NCBI GenBank assembly: GCA_030144725.1
Contig: JASKMD010000005.1
Coordinates: forward strand, 4,774,103-4,838,102
Reading direction: 5' to 3'
Source: Haematococcus lacustris
Taxonomy: Eukaryota; Chlorophyta; Chlorophyceae; Chlamydomonadales; Haematococcaceae
DNA length: 64,000 nt
Under the pieces are notes generated by a model. It was not told where the DNA came from. It saw nothing but the letters and a program-made list of their open reading frames with translations, and did not search any database. Below are positions 1 through 11,182 of the stretch, piece by piece (positions within the stretch are counted from its first letter, which is position 1; each line of letters opens with the position of its first letter). Position numbers and translations under genes: made by a program.

Positions 1-228
1 AGGCTGGATCAGCCCCAGGCTGTCAGTCCGCCTCACCCCCCTGCAGCACCAGCGCTCGACCAGCCTGACCAGTGCCACCACCCCTGACAGCTTGCAGGCC
101 TGCATCAGCTGCCAGTTCAGCGGGGGGTGGCAGGAGGGGGGCCTGGCGCCACCTGACCTGCACCAGCATCCTCACCAAGCAGGCAATGGCAACAGCAATG
201 GAGGCAGCAGCAGGAGGGGGGGGCCTCA

Positions 229-270
<42 letters not shown>

Positions 271-440
271 TGGGGCTGACATGGGCACTGATGGTCCAGT
301 TTGTGCACTTGGGCAGATTGGTCAGGAATGTGGCCAAGCAGGGCAGGGCAAGGGACCGGCTGTGATGGGGCATCAGGGACAGGGCTCAGACGGGTCAGGG
401 GTTCAAGTCCCTTCACCCTCAGCACTGGCTGATCCTATAG

Positions 441-760
441 CAGTCCAGGAACCTGCGGGAGGTGGTCCAGGCACGACGCACAACGTCATGGTGTCCACTG
501 TGTGCTGCCAGCGATCGGGAAGCCTGGTGTCGGTGCTACATCTGCCGGTAGGCCGACCCGACCTGGGCCGACCCGACCCGACCCGACCGGACCCAACCTG
601 ACCCAACCTGACCCGACCCGGTCCTTGCTTGCAGGTCGACGTGTTCCAGGGGCCAGAGGTGGTGCACAGGCTGCGCGCCGCCCTGGTCGCGGTGTTGGCC
701 TCCTACCACTTTCAAATCGACCAGCTGGTCACGGCCCGGGCTTGGCTCGACATACGCCAG
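441..760 (+). CDS. Partial unidentified gene, two probable 3' exons
   Basis: Two phase-compatible exons can be proposed: 441-461 (after the acceptor CCTATAG, before a GT) and 635-760 (after CTTGCTTGCAG, before GTCAGG). Together they read QSRNLRE, then VDVFQGPEVVHRLR, then a hydrophobic and helical stretch ending in ARAWLDIRQ. The 42-codon second exon has no stop and strong codon bias. Upstream sequence 70-400 contains a CAG tract (229-266) and possible further exons that I could not join with confidence. A possible next exon lies near 909-980. I do not recognise the protein. The gene starts outside the window, and the exon calls rest only on splice signals and frame. Confidence 0.4.
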
Positions 761-762
761 GT

Positions 763-1817
763 CAGGGTTTTAGAAGGGGTGGGGGGTAGGTAACGGGCGG
801 GGGGGGTCTTTGGGCAGGGGCGGAGGCAGAGGAGAAAGGGAGTGGTGGCCTCGCCTGTGGGGCAAAGGCAGTAGTGCACACTCCCTTTTGGCATCGGCTC
901 ACCTGCAGCTGGCCGTGGCCCCTATTGGCAGAGGTGACCCCTGTGCCCCTGTCGCTGTCCTGGTGGCTCTGCCTGCCCAGGTTCCATTTGCTGTGCTTCA
1001 GCAGTTGTGGGGGGAGGAGCTTGAAGGGCTGCCAATATTGTGGATCCCAGTGTTGCACATCAGCAGCAGCCACCATCAGGCTGGGCCGGGGCTCGAACCC
1101 AGTACCTCTCCGCTGGCCGCGGTGCTGGAGGTGTTGGTGGTCAAGAACTGAGACCCAAGTTGCGAAATCAGGCTTGTCAATAATCAGTTGCAGTGGCATG
1201 TGGAAACCGGCTTGTACGTGTTCATAGGAGGCATATCATTTGATTGTCGTACTATCAATTTGCATGCCCGGGGCACCCACACATCAATTGTTTATAAGCT
1301 TCTATCTTAAGATTCAACCAGAAGTATCACTCAACATGACCTTCGTGCAACATTCCTGTGTAACTGATGTCTATCCCGTGTCTCTGGCGAGCATACTGAA
1401 CTATGGATACAGTAGGGATTACATACTCGAACCAACTTGTGAAGCAAAGACACGCCCCCATCTCTCTAGCACTGGCAAGCGTCATTCAAACTCTGCTTAC
1501 CGCGCTACTTGTTGCTTAGCTACTTTGTTGCTCGTAGTCACAACCGGTGCACTGTTGTGTCTTTTGATACACCCTCAACCTGTCTCTCTCGAAACACTCA
1601 GCAGTGAAGCTTGGCAGCAGTCCCTGCGCTCTGTCTCTTTCCCTCCAGCATACAATACGGCATAACCCTCACACCCACTCGAGGTCTCATCCGCGGCCAA
1701 GCAAGACTGTTTCAGTGACAGGTTGCGCTGTGCCGTGTTCGCGCCTCTTCGCGCCGTGTCGTAGTGGCTGTATTTGGTCGCTTACACATCTATCGTCACC
1801 GAAGCCGCTGTGCGGCC
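763..1817. other. No confident gene
   Basis: This is the spacer between the first plus-strand gene and the 3' end of the hydrolase gene. Open frames exist but show no recognisable domain or convincing splice pattern. Around 1084-1100 the minus strand carries a GGTTCGAGCCC box, like a tRNA B box, but the flanking sequence cannot form a cloverleaf. It may be an old SINE or tRNA relic. Confidence 0.4.
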
Positions 1818-4800
1818 TTAGACGTGCTTTGCGGCGAACGCCTCGATCAGCGGGTTCACCAGCTCTGGCGACTCGTCCATTGGGCAGTGCCCGACGCCGG
1901 GCAGTGTGACGAACTCATACACAGTCGGCTGGTTCGCGAACAACGTGCGACCCAGGCGCACATCCTCCCAGGGGTCGGCCTCGCCCCAAACGATGCTCAC
2001 CGGCACCTTGGTGGCGGCCAGCAATTCCTCGGGGAGCTGCGGAGCACGAGCGAGGCAATTGCCCGCCTTGGTAAGGGAGCGCGTGCAAGACGGTGCTAGG
2101 GGCAGGTGTGGCGCAATGGAAGAAGCAAAGGCACGAGATATTCAGGGATGTCCAGCAGGGTGCATTTCGTACAGTTCGTGCAACTCACACAGCGGCTACC
2201 ATGGAGAGTGTTATGGGGTGCTCCAAGCCCAACTGCACCGCACCACACAGACCCCTTTGTCTCTTCTGCAATCCCGCTGTGACAGCTGTGGTCTCACCGC
2301 ACTTCCCAAACAACGTCTTATAGACCCCTTTGGACATCGCCTGAAACTCCTGGCAAGAGCTCCAGAAACAGTCCCAGAAAAGTCCCCATGAACTCTCTAC
2401 CTCTTGCTTAACAGGCAGCAGCTGGCAGCTGACAGCCAGTGTGACTCACCGGGCCTCCACTGTAGCTGATGAAGTCGAGGAACACACGCACCGCCCCTGG
2501 CTGCAGGCCCGGACGCAGGATGCACTGCACCAGCTCGTCAGTCACAGCCGCCTTGTTCCCATAGGCTTGGCCCAAGATGTTCTTCACTGTCTGCAAGCCA
2601 ACACCCACACCCACACACTTCTCTGTCACCACCATCGCTACAACCAACAGCATGACCACTACTACTGCCCACCACCACCATCCCTCACTCCTGTGACAAT
2701 CGTCAAATTCGTATTCCGCCCCAGCCACCATCATCATGACTGCTGTGGCTCAGTCCACCACCACCATACCCGTCACCATACTCACCACCGCCACCATCAT
2801 CATCGCTAGAACCATGACGTGCCCGCTGCACCACCACAGACCTGGGGCTTTGCCACGGTGTTAAAAAACTGGACCCCCAGCTCCGTTTCCCTCAGCAGCT
2901 GCTGGAAGGCCGCCACCAGTGGGCGCTGCCATGGCGGCTGCCTCTTCACATGCAGGCCCCGCAGGCTGATGTCCAGCAGCTGCACCGCCTTCACCAGGTC
3001 CGGCCTGCACCAGGGAGGTCAACCACCCTGCCAGTGTGCTGCAATGAGCCAGGCAGAGACTGGAGGGCCAGACAGACCTGCGGGCTGGGGCTGTGGGTAA
3101 GAGCAGCAGCCAGGACCAGGGTTGATGCAGGGGTTGGGGTCTGGGGTTGGGCTTACAAGCAGGGTCAGGGTCAAAAGCTGGAGTCAGCGTGAGGGTGAGT
3201 GCAGGGTCAATCTCAGGGCGGAGCCAGGTGAGGGCTGCGTGGAGGCAGAGTGATTACAGGCGGAGGCCGTAGGGGCTGGGGCTGGAGTGCTGGGGCTGGG
3301 GAGCTGAAGCTGGGGCGCTGGGATTGCGGTGCCCCAGGAGCCAGGGGCAGGGCCAGGGCATGGCAGCCCAACCTGAGTATGGACGCCTCTAGTCCAGCCA
3401 GCCCACCCACTGAGTTGCACACCAGCACTGCAGGCTCGCCCACCACCTGCAGGGCAAGCCAGGCAGACATCAGCCGCAGTAGGCTGCTCAAGGATGCTGC
3501 CAGCAGGTTCAAATGCTACAGGAGTAAGGGCATGGAGCTGCCAACCTCTTGAGAGGGCTAGCCAATAGTGTCCACATCAGGGGGCAGGCAGCCAGGTCAG
3601 AATCAAGGTCAGGGTCAGGGCCTAGGTCAGGGTCAGGGTGGTGAGGTCAGGGTGGTGAGGCCGCCAGGTCAGTGGGCGCAGGGTCATGGTCAGGCTGGCA
3701 AGGTGGCTAGGGGTGAGTTGGCTGGCTCAAGTCTCAAGCTGGATCAGCAGGCGGTCAGGTCTCAGGCTAGGTCTCAGGCTAGGTCTCAGGCTCAGGCTGG
3801 GTCAGCAGCGATAGCATCATCCACGAGGCATGCCTGCCAGCAGCAGTAATGCCAGCCGTGACAGAGGCCAGCCAGCAGGCGACTACGCCTCAGGGTTGCT
3901 GCCTTGTAATGCTACACAACGCCTGTGAGCATTAGGTTCACATCATGATCAGGAGATCATGGAGAGATAGTTCACGGCATGCTCCGCCCAGGCTCTGCAT
4001 TCTCAGCACAAGCTCAGCACTATGCCTAGCTACTCCAGGCCAGGCCTGCTGTACCCCCTCGTCTGAACAACACACCTGGGCAACACACAGCAAAGGCAAG
4101 CACCGCTGGACCCGCTTTGCCTGCTCTGTCTATGCAAGCTTGAGCAAAACGGCCTAGCCTGCAAGCTTGGCCCAGCAACCAGCTCTCCCAGTGGGCTCAG
4201 TGCCAGCATCCCTCCGTGCCCTCGGGGCCGACCTGCTGAGCTTGCCTGTTCTAGGAAGTCGCACAGCTGCTGGCCCCAGGTGCTGAAGTTGTAGATGGAG
4301 TTGGGAGGGCTGTTGCGCGGGTCAGGCTTTGAAGAGAACCCATAGCCCAGCAGGTCGATGGCGTACGTGCGGTGCTGGGCGCCCAACACGACTGTGTTCT
4401 TGCGAAAGTGATCTGGGCAGCAGCACATGCCAGCACATTCCATGCCAGATGCTAGCTGTAGCACCAGGTTAGGGCAACACTGCATGCTGCTGCACACACT
4501 GCTGCTGTGCTCCACTTGCTGCCCTACTAGTCTAATGCCTGGCCTGGCCTGGCATGGACATAGCTAAACAGAGGAACACTGGGCATGGGCAAGAGAGGAC
4601 ATGGGCATGCGTGAGGCTGCCAAGGCCCCCCTCTCTGCTCCCCAGCCAGATATGTGTCTTTCCAGGCATAGCTAAGCAGCACTGACGATGCATGGCATCG
4701 GGTAGATCAGGTGGCGCTGACTGGAGCTGCCCTGGGGGCATGGTCTGCTGGCACTGCCTGATGTGGGCGATGCCTGCCCTGGCCTGACACTGGGTTCTTA

Positions 4801-5176
4801 AAGGCTGCATGTTGAGGTGCATGGTGGACGGAATTGTGGCATTAAGCTGGTGACAGTGCATCCCATCCCTACCTGCATTGCCGCCAAAGCCGTGGACCAG
4901 AAGGATTGGCAGGCCGGTGCTGCCAGAACGCTGATATCTGATCTTGTATCCCTTCCAGCTCCAGTAGCCCTCTAGTTTTCCTGGGCTAAGCTCCACCTCA
5001 GCTTGGGGCGTGTGGACTGGGACCTGGGAAGCACTGGACGGTAGCGCAGAGACTGCCACGTCGTGCAGCTGTTGGCGAACATGTGTCGCGCAGCGACGGT
5101 GGGTGCGGGGGCGGGTGGGGGGTGGACAGTGTAACGCAGGGCGCGCAGGATGCAGGGCTACTCCACGCACTGCCAT
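1818..5176 (-). CDS. Chloroplast-type alpha/beta-fold hydrolase (complete, six exons)
   Basis: The exons on the minus strand are 5176-4873, 4412-4246, 3446-3373, 3004-2842, 2590-2450 and 2036-1818. Phases agree at every junction and give 355 aa. Residues 1-60 are Arg/Ala/Ser-rich and lack acidic residues, as in a plastid transit peptide. The fold shows the oxyanion region HGFGGN (95-100), GYGFSSKP, the nucleophile elbow VCNSVGG (Ser169), the acid in GEADPWED (Asp304) and the base in GVGHCPMDE (His333), a complete Ser-Asp-His triad. The cap helices and the ILRPGLQPGAV and YSGGP segments match the plant pheophytinase-like/epoxide-hydrolase-like plastid family. The substrate cannot be deduced. 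Intron 2 appears to use a GC donor (CAG|GCAAG), because only that site keeps the frame. The gene is divergent from the 5333 gene. Confidence 0.9.
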
Positions 5177-5332
5177 TCTGCTGCTGAACTGGCTCCTAGA
5201 GCTAGAATCACGGACGCCCAGCCAACATGGCTAACCACCGTAACTGCTGCAAGCGGCTTGCTTAATGCGATGCGGTGCATGAGAAGCTAGTGGGCAGGGG
5301 CGGTAACACGAGTCCTCTTCTGCGCGACTTCA
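5177..5332. promoter_or_regulatory. Short divergent promoter region
   Basis: Only 156 bp separate the start codons of the minus-strand hydrolase (5176) and the plus-strand membrane-protein gene (5333). This stretch must therefore hold both 5' UTRs and probably a shared bidirectional promoter. I see no clear TATA box. The assignment follows from gene layout. Confidence 0.55.
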
Positions 5333-6261
5333 ATGCTGCTGGCCCTGAGGGCCGCAGCATGTAAACAATGCTTAGCTCGCAGCGCCGCGGCATGCAGCAC
5401 ACTTGCCAGCGCAGGGAGCCAGCCATCTCATGAGGCGGCACAGATATCACTTAGCCCCGACACACCTGGCACGGGAGAAGTGCTGTACAATGGCTGGCTG
5501 CACCGGCACATTAAGCAAAAGAAGGGCATCTCCTACGCAGGTCAGAGAGCTGCATCCTTGGCGACCCAGTGGTGGGAGACACCCGCACACCTGCTCATCA
5601 GTCATGGCTGACAGTGTCTGCTGGCGGTGCCTGTTTATGTGGTGCTGTCCAAGCAGAGGTCCTGGAGGCGCAGCGCAAGTCTTACTACGCAAAGCTGTCA
5701 TTTTGGGAGAAGGTCTACTACGCTGCTGGAGCGCTGGGTGCTTGTGCTTTGATCTACACAAAGTCTGATTGGGATGGGAAGAAGGCGGCTGCAGCTGAGG
5801 TCAGGAGCCTGACCACCAAACACAGTTGCCTACGCAGTGCATGAACACAGCCATCCCAGCTTAGCAGGTTTGGTGTCCACTGCCTCAGCTGAGTCCATGC
5901 TTGCCATGCTGTCAGTGGGCAACCATGGATTTGTCGGATGCCAAGGTCTGCAGCTTGTCACTTTTGCAGCCGTGGTCAGATGCCATCCTGTAAGGTTTAT
6001 CCAAGCTGCCAGTGAGCCACTGTGCAACGTCATCATGGCTCAACACCGCTTTTCCAACTGGGAGACTACACCCGGCACCCATGGCCCCTCCATGTCCCCA
6101 TATGTTGCCTTTCCTTGGGACTCACTCTTACAGCAAGACATGCACCACCACTCCATGCACCACCACACCATGCACCATCACACCATGCACCACCACCCTT
6201 GCACCACCACACCATGCACCACCGCCCCCATCACCGCCCCCATGCCGCACTGGTGTCATGC

Positions 6262-6298
<37 letters not shown>

Positions 6299-7511
6299 AC
6301 TGCCTATTACATCCACTGCAGGCCGCTCGCGTCAGGGCTGCGGCACTGGAAGAGCGGCGGCTGGCTGACCTCCCCGCGTACCTGGCGGGTCGCAGCTTCG
6401 CTGATGAGGCTGACATGAACTCCCTTGAAGGGGCAACCCCGGCAGAGATCAACGCCCTCGTTGCAAAGCTGGCGGCCTCACGCAGCAGCACAACAGGGCC
6501 AGGGGCTGCAGCGACCAGGTGCATGCTACATGAAGGCCATGGCCTTGTTAAGCTCAGTAGCAGGCATGCTGTGCAGCATGCCTGCCGCTGAGTGCATGAC
6601 TGCCATCATCATCATCAGCAGTAGTAGTAGCAGTAGCAGCCCGCACAGAAGCAGCAGCTTGTTTAAATACCGCAGAGATGTTACTGCACTACAGCAATAT
6701 GATGGTTTCATCTTGATGGCAGACTTGGTCGCTCGCTTCCAGGCTTGCATGAGGCGGATATGCTATGCCATGCGGTCCTGGCACATGCCTAGGCATTGCT
6801 CGCCCACAGCCCGCACCTAAGCGTAGGCACCACACTGGATTGTGCTGGCTTAGTTTGTGACGCTGATGTTCTGACCCAGACCTGACCTGCGGCGTGCAGG
6901 TGGAGCCTCCCAGCCCTGAGCGTGGAGGATGACCCGTTTGATGTGAGTGCTACTGCCACCGCCATCAGCAGCAGCAGCAGCAGCAGTACCACCGTTACCA
7001 CCTCCACACAACAACGACCGTTCAACAATGTTGCTGATCACGAATGCATGCATATCACCATCGCTGTCAGAACAGCATGGCGGTCACATGTCAGTGATGC
7101 TGCAACACACAGACGCATGCTCACTGCTCACACGGACTGTCTGTGGTGCTGGGTGGGGTGCGGCCCTGCATGCCCCACGATGGGTCGTGGCCTGGCCCAG
7201 CTGCCGCATGATGGCTACTAGGTTGCAACAGCAGGCAGGCAGCAGCCAGCTCACTGACCCGCCAGTTGACACACTGGTGTGCGCAAGTGTGGTCAGGTGG
7301 CTAAGGTAGTCCAAAGTTAACCTTAGTCAGGATGAAGCAAGGCATCAGCCTCCATCTCCAAGCTATTGCCAGCTATACGCACTCGAGGCAGGTGGGGTGG
7401 GAAGCTGCCGGGCATGCATGGTTGGCATGGGTTGGCTGCTGTGTGGTGGTGCGTGCGCAGGGCATGACGCCGGAGGAGATTGATGCATACATGGCGAAGA
7501 GGGCGACCTGA
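5333..7511 (+). CDS. Small single-pass membrane protein, probably organellar (complete, five exons)
   Basis: The exons are 5333-5540, 5657-5799, 6322-6518, 6900-6942 and 7461-7511. All junctions are GT-AG and phase-consistent and give 213 aa ending in AKRAT-stop. The N-terminus (MLLALRAAACKQCLARSAAA) is Ala/Arg-rich and amphipathic, like a mitochondrial or plastid presequence. A basic stretch (HIKQKKGISYAEVLEAQRKS) precedes one membrane helix around VYYAAGALGACALIY (roughly residues 92-106). Then come an Ala/Glu/Arg helix, EADMNSLEGATPAEINALV and an acidic tail with DDPFDGMTPEEIDAYM. The layout resembles small accessory subunits of respiratory complexes, but I cannot match it to a named subunit. 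Introns 3 and 4 hold CCATGCACCA, GCT and CAG microsatellites. Confidence 0.75.
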
Positions 7512-8077
7512 CTTACAGCACAGGACATAGCAGCAGGCATGACGGGATCTGTGTGCTGCAACAACGCCTGCAGTATCAGAATGGAACGCATTCCAGCGAA
7601 TTCCATGTAATGTTGAGTATACTGATGGTGGACTGGACATGCCAGCGGGCCTGATGGGCTGGACAAGGAGTTTGTCAGGCAACAAGTGCCCATGTGTACA
7701 GCGCCTTGGACTGTGTCCATGCTGATGGGCTTACACCTTTTGGACCGTCAGCCGATAGGCTGCTTGGACAGCCTTTCCCCTTGGGAAGGTTCACCGTCAT
7801 GCCTCATGACGTATCACTATTGGCATCCTTGGCTTTCTCAATTTCTGTGTGGCTTCCCTGCCTGTGCGTTGTCTCAGTGCCTTACATGCATTGTTTGCTG
7901 TCGCACGAGGAGCTCCAAAGCCCATTACACACCTATTTCTATTCTGGTCAGCGTGTCCCCTGCAATCAACACGCCTATGACTAGCTGTTGCAAGGCACGT
8001 GTAGATGTTGCAGCAATGACATGCAGCTTATAACTAAGTCCAGTAGGGCACGACTGTTAGGTGGTATTTCCAATGCG

Positions 8078-8098
8078 GGGTTAGGGTTAGGGTTAGGG
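8078..8098 (+). repeat. Interstitial telomere-like TTAGGG tract
   Basis: Three perfect TTAGGG units preceded by GGG lie inside the spacer, with unrelated sequence on both sides. The window continues for 8 kb and 56 kb on either side, so this is not a chromosome end. It may mark a repaired break or be a microsatellite. Confidence 0.8.
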
Positions 8099-8430
8099 AG
8101 GGGAACGGGGGAATAAGGGGGAAAGCGCGGGGTGGGGCGGGGCGGGGTTTACAGCCAAGGATCCTGTGCAAATACGCAAATAAGTGCACAAGTAGCGATT
8201 TGAAAGGGTGTTTTTGGATGCGGTTCGCCTCAAAATGAGTATAGTGTACCAAGGCCACCAACATCGTGGAAAATCTCGTAGTAATCAGCGAAATACTTGA
8301 ATTATGTAGATAATCTAGCTCCCCCCTTTTCCTTGCTACTCCTTATGGTGGAATACGGTACCATGCTTGATGCTGGAACACTGCACCAGTCTAGTAGTAT
8401 AGTGATGTGATAAAGTAGTATGTTAGTGAT

Positions 8431-8752
8431 TCATTAGTATCGTACTGGTGTGGAGGTTGTTGTTCCTGTAAGGGAAGGGAAGGGAAGTGAGAATTGCCAA
8501 CTTTCATTCATTTTCCCATTCAAATGAACCCTGCTCATGTTAATTAATGGAGCCATTAATGGAGCCATTAATGGAGCCTGCTCATGTTCCCTTAATGGAG
8601 CCATTAATGGAGCCATTAATGAACCCTGCTCATGTTAATTAATGGAGCCATTAATGGAGCCATTAATGGAGCCATTTCATGAGCAGGCTTCATTAGTATC
8701 GTACTGGTGTGGAGGTTGTTGTTCCTGTAAGGGAAGGGAAGGGAAGTGAGAA
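8431..8752. repeat. 63-bp exact direct repeat flanking a TTAATGGAGCCA minisatellite
   Basis: The segments 8431-8493 and 8690-8752 are identical over 63 bp (TCATTAGTATCGTACTGG through GGGAAGTGAGAA). Between them is an array of TTAATGGAGCCA units with interspersed GAACCCTGCTCATG blocks (about 8520-8685). The unit is partly palindromic. The arrangement suggests a recent local duplication or replication slippage. Confidence 0.8.
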
Positions 8753-9905
8753 GGTGCTGGGAGGTGGTGGTAGGCAGCTGGGTCTGCTAGGGTGGGCTGC
8801 TGGCAGGTACTGTGGGCAGGAAGGGTCTGTGGTGCGGTCGGTGGTCCTGCATTTGACAGGCCATGGCTCACTGAGCTTTGAGAGTAATATCGTTTCTTCT
8901 ATCACAGCTGTGCATATGAGTACATTATGCTTTGATGCGGGTTTCAGCACAAAATAAGGAAACCTCTATGAGTTTTGGCTGGATTTGCTGTTTTGGCTGA
9001 ATTTATACCTGCTCAGCTGAGTCGCAGCTGAAGCTGAGAAGACCCGGGTAGGTGTACTGTGGTGTACTCGGACACTCCTGCATCATCACATGTTCGTCGG
9101 GTAACATGTGCTGGCGCGAGAATGGTGGCAACTGCTGCGTGCACCTGACCTCGCGGCACCAGAGCACCAAGAGCACGCCTGCACTCCGCGATGTCTTGAG
9201 GGTGGCCGGCAGATCCCAACCACCCTATCGACCACAATTGAAGCAGCTGCTGGTTGCTGCCGCAACTGGAGTCCGCGTTTAAGCCATGCCGCGCAGGGCT
9301 AAAGCCATCGGCCCGCTCCCGGAGCAATCGGTCGCATGTGACGGTCTTACATGCCAAAACATCATAGTTGGGAGGCCCTGATGTGGAGGTTCTCGTTCCT
9401 GAAAAAACTATTGGCTTCTCATGGTGTAATACAGCACCTGTCCCTAGTGCACTGCGGCATGATATCCCATTATGCAGTACTGCACAATAACGAGTGGTAC
9501 AATACAGAACCTTAGCGATATCTCACCAACCAGGCATATTTGTGAGATTTTGTTCTAACCTCATGCTGACAAAAGTAACTAGTAAGTAATAGTAATAGTA
9601 ATAGTAGTAGGGCAATGTGCAAAATCTCAGGCCGTAATTCTCAACTATGTTGCTGCTATCTTGCCTGAGTGTGTCTATGTATGCCCATGGGCCAACAACT
9701 GCATAGCTGAACAGCAGCGCATTATGAGCTGCTGCACAGATTTATGTAGAAGCACCTGTGCTACTACCAACTTCACAAAACTGCACAGCAACGACATTTG
9801 ACAATGTTGGAGACCAACTACGTCGCAATGGTTCTTATCGCGATCAGTCCTTATTGTACGTGAGAACAGGTTTGAGTTCCACCCTCACATACGGGTTTGA
9901 GTTCT

Positions 9906-9906
<1 letters not shown>

Positions 9907-9948
<42 letters not shown>
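9907..9948 (+). repeat. (CCCTCA)7 hexamer array
   Basis: Seven perfect CCCTCA units lie in a row, preceded by the related degenerate sequences TTCCACCCTCA and TTCTACCCTCA. The G-rich strand is TGAGGG, a one-base variant of the telomere-like TTAGGG seen at 8078. Confidence 0.85.
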
Positions 9949-10005
9949 TACGTGCACAACCATTGCCGTCAATACATTAAGTAGTAGATAATTGGCGGTC
10001 CGAGA

Positions 10006-10119
10006 GCATTATGCGAAAATAATGGCCGAGGCCGAGGTGGCGCGGACATACATCCCGAGGCGCAGCCGAGGGATGTATGGTAGCAGAGCCGAGGACGAGA
10101 CCATTAGTTCGCATAATGC
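10006..10119. repeat. Foldback element, gaggccgag type (copy 1)
   Basis: The outer arms GCATTATGCG (10006-10015) and CGCATAATGC (10110-10119) are inverted. Inner arms ACATACATCCC and GGGATGTATGGT are also inverted around a short core. GAGGCCGAGG and GAGCCGAGGACGAG flank the core. The GC-rich, GAGGCCGAG-bearing hairpin design is the same as at 37.3, 42.1 and 42.5 kb. Confidence 0.6.
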
Positions 10120-10282
10120 GCGAGGTCAAGGCAGTTATCTAGTATATTTGAGGTTCCCCAATCCCGGAACCGCCCCCTTCCCCCGTTGACCAACACCGTA
10201 TATTCCGTTGACCAACGCTATCACCAACCCTTTTCAACACAGCTGCTCTATATTCGCTACCCGACACTGATTGCGAAAATCG

Positions 10283-10412
10283 TACTTTGCCGCTCGACAA
10301 TTATCAATTGCCGCTCGACCATTATCAAAAAGTGCACTTTGCCGCTCGACCATTATGCGTTGCCGCTCGACCATTATGCTTTGCCGCTCGACAATTATGC
10401 GTTGCCAGTCGA
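10283..10412 (+). repeat. Degenerate TTGCCGCTCGACCATTATGC minisatellite
   Basis: About six units of roughly 20 bp built on TTGCCGCTCGACNATTATSN occur in tandem, with one spacer (AAAAAGTGCAC). The nearby pair CCGTTGACCAACACC and CCGTTGACCAACGC (10186-10215) may be a related decayed repeat. Confidence 0.75.
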
Positions 10413-11182
10413 CACATATCGACTGCCTCAACTAGCCTATAACCTCATCCCTCTCCCTAGCGGCTTACTCCGACCTGAAAAACGACGAAAGACGTAGCTT
10501 CTAGTCAACATGCCAGCCTGGCACTTATAAGTAGACATGCCAGCCTGGCACTATGTTCGATAAGCTATCGCGTAGCGTGTCATGGGTACGTTGAGGTTGC
10601 ATCAGTAGCGGAAGGAAGTTGTTTTTGAAAAACTCGCGACTTGCAAGTTGCGACGTGCAAGCCATACATGCAACCAGCACACTCGCGACTTGCGCCTCAC
10701 TTCCAGAACACGCGGATCTGGCTGCTAGCAATTTGCGGCCTTGGTAAACTGACCCGAGTTATGGAAAAATATTGACGCCTATATTTTTCCCTATACCTCA
10801 AATATGCACGCACACAACACAAGCACGGTACTACACCAACACACACTCCTCTTTACTCACCAACCCTTTTCGCAGGACATTGTGCCATACCACGTTGTGC
10901 CACACCACCATACCCTTGCTTCAAGTGGTTGTGGTGTTGGGAAACCCTTCGCCTTCATGTTTGCTTGTGATCTGTGTATACTTGAATGTGCTTAAACATA
11001 GCTCCTCACCATGCACACTCCCTAACCCATCCTTTACATGACGTGCCCCTCCCCTTCCTAGGTAGGGGTGTAAAACATTATCATACGGGCTCTTGATGTA
11101 GGCGCGTGGCACCAGGTCACATGAAGTGTCCGTGGCCGCTGCCTTTGGTGGCAACAGTCGCACGTTGTCGTCCTCAGACAGG

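Larger units (their letters stand above)
7512..11182. other. Gene-free interval rich in short repeats
   Basis: I find no supported exon between the end of the membrane-protein gene and the stop codon of the glucan synthase gene. The interval holds a TTAGGG tract, a 63-bp exact direct repeat, an AATGGAGCCATT-type minisatellite, a CCCTCA hexamer array, a foldback structure and a degenerate 20-bp minisatellite. It is more AT-rich than the neighbouring genes. Confidence 0.6.

Noticed and set aside
1240..1665. Possible 141-codon gene
   Set aside because: It has no domain, no codon bias, no splice context and no homology I recognise; it is probably chance.
8078..8098. Chromosome end
   Set aside because: Only three telomere-like units are present and genes continue on both sides.
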